From: an uncultured Marvinbryantia sp.
GTDB lineage: Bacteria > Bacillota > Clostridia > Lachnospirales > Lachnospiraceae
DNA: 42,783 nt
Assembly: GCA_937915375.1 (NCBI GenBank)
Contig: CALDMO010000041.1
Location: forward strand, 1 to 42,783
Reading direction: 5' to 3'
Part shown: piece by piece, positions 39,588-42,783 of the stretch
Position numbering within the stretch: the first letter of the stretch is position 1
Layout: the number at the start of each line of letters is the position of its first letter
Notes under the pieces: generated by a model
The model's input: the letters and a program-made list of their open reading frames with translations, nothing else
Database searches by the model: none
Told to the model about the DNA's origin: nothing
Translations under genes and position numbers: made by a program

Positions 39588-39839
39588 ATGCGGCTCTGCG
39601 ACCTGCGTCAAAAGGAAGTGATCAATATCTGTACCTGTGCCTCCCTCGGCTGTGTGATGGATGTAGAATTCGATGAAAAAACCGGCTGCATCACAGCCCT
39701 TGTTGTGCCGGGCGGCAGCCGTTTTTCCTGTTTCTGGGGGCATGAACACGAACTAATCATCCCCTGGCGCTGCATTACCTGTATCGGCGCTGATATCATT
39801 TTGGTGGAAGTAGCCAAACCTTGCAGAGATTCATCGTAA
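39588..39839 (+). CDS. ylmC: YlmC/YmxH family PRC-barrel protein
   Basis: An 83-residue protein, MRLCDLRQKEVINICTCASLGCVMDVEFDEKTG..., a single PRC-barrel domain of the YlmC/YmxH family. B. subtilis has ylmC next to sigG, the same neighbourhood. Members are linked to sporulation by context and the function is not known. GAGGTGA is four bases before the ATG. It converges on sigG with a 9-bp overlap of the 3' ends (39831-39839) and no terminator between them. Confidence 0.9.
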   Translation: MRLCDLRQKEVINICTCASLGCVMDVEFDEKTGCITALVVPGGSRFSCFWGHEHELIIPWRCITCIGADIILVEVAKPCRDSS

Positions 39840-40607
39840 AAAGGCGCGCATACTTTTCAAAGCACTTTTTTCCAGACGACTGACCTGCGCCTGGGAGATT
39901 CCCACCTCCTGGGCTACCTCCATCTGCGTCTTTCCATCATAAAAACGCATATAGATAATCCGTTTTTCCCGTTCTCCCAGACGCTGTATGGCTTCGCGCA
40001 GAGAAATAGATTCCACCCAGTTTTCTTCTCTGTTTTTCTTGTCGCTAATCTGATCCATTACATACAGAGTATCTCCTCCTTCCGAATAAACCGGATCATA
40101 AAAACTCAAAGGGCTCTGGATCGCATCCAGCGCATAAACGATTTCTTCCTTGGCAATACCAATCTCCTCGGCAATTTCATTGATTGTCGGTTCCTTAAGA
40201 TTCTTTTTCATATAAGCCTCGCGCGTATAAAACGCTTTGTACGCTGTGTCGCGCAGAGAACGGCTGACGCGAATCGCATTATTGTCACGCAGATAGCGGC
40301 GGATCTCCCCGATGATCATCGGCACTGCATAGGTAGAAAATTTCACATCCATTTCCGTATTAAAATTGTCAACAGCTTTCATCAGTCCGATACAGCCAAT
40401 CTGAAACAGGTCGTCCGCATTTTCATTGCTTCCCGAAAATCGTTTGATCACGCTCAATACCAGACGCAGATTTCCCTTGATGTACCGTTCACGCGCTTCT
40501 TTATCTCCTTTTTTTATCCGTTCAAACAGCGTTATCTTTTCTTCGTTTGAAAGTACCGGAAGCTTTGACGTATTGACTCCGCAGATTTCCACTTTATTCA
40601 GTGCCAT
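39831..40607 (-). CDS. sigG: RNA polymerase sporulation sigma factor SigG
   Basis: A 258-residue sigma-70 family factor that drives late forespore transcription. The N-terminal MALNKVEICGVNTSKLPVLS is characteristic of SigG. Region 2 is YIKGNLRLVLSVIKRFSG..DDLFQIGCIGLMKAVDNFN. Region 4 is LGEREKRIIYMRFYDGKTQMEVAQEVGISQAQVSRLEK. Start at ATG 40607 with GGAGGG eight bases upstream; the longer frame to 40682 crosses a terminator. It is downstream of sigE as in Bacillus. The terminator directly before its ribosome binding site limits readthrough from sigE. Confidence 0.97.
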   Translation of the reverse strand: MALNKVEICGVNTSKLPVLSNEEKITLFERIKKGDKEARERYIKGNLRLVLSVIKRFSGSNENADDLFQIGCIGLMKAVDNFNTEMDVKFSTYAVPMIIGEIRRYLRDNNAIRVSRSLRDTAYKAFYTREAYMKKNLKEPTINEIAEEIGIAKEEIVYALDAIQSPLSFYDPVYSEGGDTLYVMDQISDKKNREENWVESISLREAIQRLGEREKRIIYMRFYDGKTQMEVAQEVGISQAQVSRLEKSALKSMRAFLR

Positions 40608-40629
40608 TGCAAGAACCCTCCTATACCGT

Positions 40630-40670
40630 AAAAAAATTACTGACACCGCAGCTCTTTGCGGTATCAGTAA
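40630..40670 (-). terminator. Terminator between sigE and sigG
   Basis: On the minus strand TTACTGATACCGCA pairs with TGCGGTGTCAGTAA (14 bp, one wobble) and seven T follow. The T tract ends eight bases before the sigG Shine-Dalgarno sequence. Confidence 0.9.
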
Positions 40671-40722
40671 CAGAGTTCTCATAATAAAAGTTGTTTATAC
40701 GGTTTTGCGGAAAATATAAAAA

Positions 40723-41463
40723 TTAATAGCCCTTGACAACTTCCTTTCTCAACCGTCCAATGATTTTCTTTTCCAGACGTGAAATATAAGACTGCGAAAT
40801 TCCCAGAAGATCCGCCACTTCTTTCTGCGTTTTTTCTTCCCCGCTCTCTGTTCCCAGACCGAAACGCAGACAGATGATCGTCTTTTCGCGATCGGACAGT
40901 TTTTCAATCGCACGCTTTAAAAGGGTATATTCTACCTCAGTCTCCATGTTTTTAGAAATCACATCCTCATCCGTTCCGAGGATATCAGACAGCAGCAATT
41001 CGTTGCCATCCCAATCCACATTTAAAGGTTCATCAAACGAAACCTCCATTTTCGTCTTACTGGTCCGGCGCAGATACATGAGAATTTCATTTTCAATGCA
41101 GCGGGACGCATACGTTGCCAGTTTAATTTTCTTTGTCGGGTTAAAGGTATTGATCGCTTTAATGAGGCCGATCGTGCCAATAGAAATCAAATCCTCCACG
41201 CCGACACCGGTATTGTCAAATTTTTTTGCTATGTATACCACAAGCCGGAGATTGTGTTCGATCAAAAGTGAACGTGCTTCGCCGCAATCCTCCTTATCCA
41301 GCTCCGCAATCGCCTGCGCCTCCTGCGTTGGCTCCAACGGCGACGGCAGCACCTCGCTTCCGCCGATATAATAAATATCATTCGTCCTTTTTCGGATAAT
41401 ATCCGACATGCGCGGAATCACCCGGAGTTGAAAACTGCCCGGTACAGCCACCTTAATCATCAT
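40723..41463 (-). CDS. sigE: RNA polymerase sporulation sigma factor SigE (precursor)
   Basis: A 246-residue factor for early mother-cell transcription, made as pro-sigma-E. An N-terminal pro-sequence (about 1-30, with YYIGGSEVLPSPL after it) is expected to be cut by SpoIIGA. Region 2 is LIEHNLRLVVYIAKKFDNTGVGVEDLISIGTIGLIKAINTFNP. Region 4 is LSDREKTIICLRFGLG...TQKEVADLLGISQSYISRLEK. ATG 41463 (followed by a second ATG) has GGAGG eight bases upstream and lies 18 bases after spoIIGA. Confidence 0.97.
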   Translation of the reverse strand: MMIKVAVPGSFQLRVIPRMSDIIRKRTNDIYYIGGSEVLPSPLEPTQEAQAIAELDKEDCGEARSLLIEHNLRLVVYIAKKFDNTGVGVEDLISIGTIGLIKAINTFNPTKKIKLATYASRCIENEILMYLRRTSKTKMEVSFDEPLNVDWDGNELLLSDILGTDEDVISKNMETEVEYTLLKRAIEKLSDREKTIICLRFGLGTESGEEKTQKEVADLLGISQSYISRLEKKIIGRLRKEVVKGY

Positions 41464-41481
41464 CTTCTTACATTCCTCCTG

Positions 41482-42309
41482 CTACTCTAATATTTGAGGA
41501 TGCAGTATCATTTGATACGCTCCCCTGCTGCTGACAGCCTCTTTGCTGACAGCTGCCAGTATTCCCTTTGTATATTTCACATTCTCCCCGCGCGTGATGC
41601 AAATCTCATCCAATCGGATGACAGGAAGTATCCCCCTTTTATTTCCTATCGCCCGGTATGGAATATAAGTAAATATCCCAGACGGATTTTCGACGCTCTT
41701 AAAATCCAGAAGCGCATCCAATTCGGATATCTCCGCTTCTGTTAAGAGAACGCATATCTGACTGTAATCTAAAATATGTACAGGCTTTTGGCTTTCCGGC
41801 TGATACAGCTGATTGCCGCTGTCTAAAAAAGCCGTCAAGCAAACGGACTTTTCCCCGCGCCGCAGCTTTACTTCATAGAAATACTGCGTACGTCCGGCGC
41901 TTATTTTATAAAATTTTACCAGCAGCGCCGCCAACAGCCACCCAACGGACACTGCTATCCAGAACGGCATTCCTGCCTCCCGTAAAAACTGCCACAGACA
42001 CCCCAGCGTCAATGAGGCAATGCAAACCGTGCAGTTCTGTTTCCATGCCGCTGCCGTTTTTTTTCTGCCGAAAACAGCGCGTGCCATGACAGAACAAATG
42101 CAAAAGCCATAGATTACGTTCAAAAACAGGCTTTTATGTATCGGCGTGAGGATGACAGCACAGGCGCCTGCAGCGCCGAGAATCGCCGCTGCCAGCATAC
42201 GTTTTCGTGACGGAATAAGCTGCAGCACGCGTCCTGTCATGTCCATCACCAGATAGTTCATGATCAGATTTTCCAAAAAATAGATATCCAGATAGAACTC
42301 AAAATACAC
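41482..42309 (-). CDS. spoIIGA: Sigma-E processing aspartic peptidase SpoIIGA, GTG start
   Basis: A 275-residue membrane protease that sits in the sporulation septum and activates pro-sigma-E. Five N-terminal hydrophobic helices (about 3-150) are followed by a protease domain. Catalytic Asp is in LTAFLDSGNQLYQP; PYRAIGN...GILPVIRLDEI is a family mark. The start is GTG at 42309 with GGAGG six bases upstream; an in-frame ATG at 42366 lies within the -35 of the promoter and cannot be used. It is first gene of the spoIIG operon. Confidence 0.93.
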   Translation of the reverse strand: MYFEFYLDIYFLENLIMNYLVMDMTGRVLQLIPSRKRMLAAAILGAAGACAVILTPIHKSLFLNVIYGFCICSVMARAVFGRKKTAAAWKQNCTVCIASLTLGCLWQFLREAGMPFWIAVSVGWLLAALLVKFYKISAGRTQYFYEVKLRRGEKSVCLTAFLDSGNQLYQPESQKPVHILDYSQICVLLTEAEISELDALLDFKSVENPSGIFTYIPYRAIGNKRGILPVIRLDEICITRGENVKYTKGILAAVSKEAVSSRGAYQMILHPQILE

Positions 42310-42333
42310 AAAAAACCTCCCTCCACGCACATT

Positions 42334-42409
42334 AGTATACGTGAAGAGAGGTAAAATTTTTGTCAAAAGAGAACAAAGAAACGTGAGAATGTTTCGACAG
42401 AATTTGACA
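42334..42409 (-). promoter_or_regulatory. spoIIG-type promoter with tandem 0A boxes
   Basis: On the minus strand TTGACA (42366-42361) and TATACT (42339-42334) are 21 bp apart. Upstream lie TGTCAAA (42409-42403) and TGTCGAA (42399-42393) as direct repeats with 10-bp period; TGTCGAA is the exact Spo0A box. The B. subtilis spoIIG promoter has the same logic: sigma-A hexamers too far apart, rescued by phosphorylated Spo0A. Confidence 0.85.
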
Positions 42410-42443
42410 GACAGCTTTGATTTCCGTCTGGTTAAAATGATTT

Positions 42444-42783
42444 TCAGCTGTGCCGGTGAATGATCTCCAGAATTTCGCGCAGCTCCTCAATCGGAATCTG
42501 TCCCGGAGCAGAAGCACGTCCTGCCATAGCAAACGTCAGAGCCGAACCAAAGGCTTCTCCTAACAGACGGCTGACCATGCCGCATCCGCCCATAGACATG
42601 GTGATCACCGGACCGCAGTCAGCGCAGGCTGCCTCGTGCGTCGCAGTCAAAAGTGTCAGCACGTCATTTTTATCGGACGGCATCACCGCTATTTTCGCCA
42701 CATCCGCGCCAAGCTTCTGCATGGCAGAAAGTCTGCGCACCAATTCTTCCTTCGTCGGTGTCTTCACAAAATCATGGTTGGAG
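42444..42783 (-). CDS. aroD: Type I 3-dehydroquinate dehydratase, 3' part
   Basis: The last 113 residues of the enzyme; the gene continues beyond the window edge. It converts 3-dehydroquinate to 3-dehydroshikimate. Visible marks are SNHDFVKTPTKEELV, the Schiff-base lysine in GADVAKIAVMP, ITMSMGGCGMVSRLLGEAFGSALTFA and the closing loop GRASAPGQIPIEEL. The frame is open to the edge; the GTG at 42767 is an internal Val codon, not the start. It lies upstream of spoIIGA on the same strand, but spoIIGA has its own promoter. Confidence 0.95.
   Translation of the reverse strand, partial: SNHDFVKTPTKEELVRRLSAMQKLGADVAKIAVMPSDKNDVLTLLTATHEAACADCGPVITMSMGGCGMVSRLLGEAFGSALTFAMAGRASAPGQIPIEELREILEIIHRHS

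Overview
The window looks like a chromosomal segment of an endospore-forming, low-to-mid GC Clostridia genome, most likely Lachnospiraceae. The evidence is a spoIIGA-sigE-sigG-ylmC block, a T-box before thrS, an L20-type leader before infC-rpmI-rplT, a DUF1540 protein, and a three-gene cluster resembling families I recall from Lachnospiraceae as DUF5716 and DUF5717 (names not checked). There is no insertion sequence, prophage, integrase or CRISPR array. The segment is core and niche metabolism with a few unusual proteins.

Layout. 1-32 is the 3' end of a tRNA. 120-1782 (-) holds a YcxB-like membrane protein and a serine hydrolase, and 2029-2487 (+) an orphan. 2484-3455 (-) is a LacZ-like protein with its catalytic barrel missing. 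3521-4651 (-) is infC-rpmI-rplT with an AUU-started infC and a leader attenuator. 4985-5446 is a decayed methionine aminopeptidase, followed by a DUF1540 protein. 6067-8610 (-) is thrS with a small coupled membrane protein behind a Thr T-box. 8809-10047 (+) is a secreted two-repeat protein, and 10134-11464 (-) is YdcF plus a SEC-C protein.

11744-20936 (-) reads as one long catabolic unit: URO-D-like protein, sugar-type ABC binding protein and two permeases, a YesN-type response regulator, M20 dipeptidase, aldo/keto reductase and a CyuA-like cysteine desulfidase. Its probable sensor kinase is divergent at 21125-22951 (+). Then come asparaginase, the c-di-AMP receptor DarA, a Cys-rich YkgJ-like protein, a zinc-finger-like lipoprotein, thiT with a TPP riboswitch, lysA divergent from a LysR-type regulator, a small membrane protein, a HAD phosphatase, purA and purB.

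33306-38787 (-) is the least understood block: a giant protein with Ig-like domains and helical repeats, an Hsp70/actin-fold protein with degenerate nucleotide motifs, and a TPR-like protein, tightly spaced as one operon. The right end holds nrdR, ylmC, sigG, sigE, spoIIGA (with a spoIIG-type Spo0A promoter whose -35/-10 spacing is 21 bp) and the 3' part of aroD.

The best candidate for an undescribed system is the 33306-38787 cluster. The catalytic-core-less LacZ protein and the zinc-finger-like lipoprotein come next.
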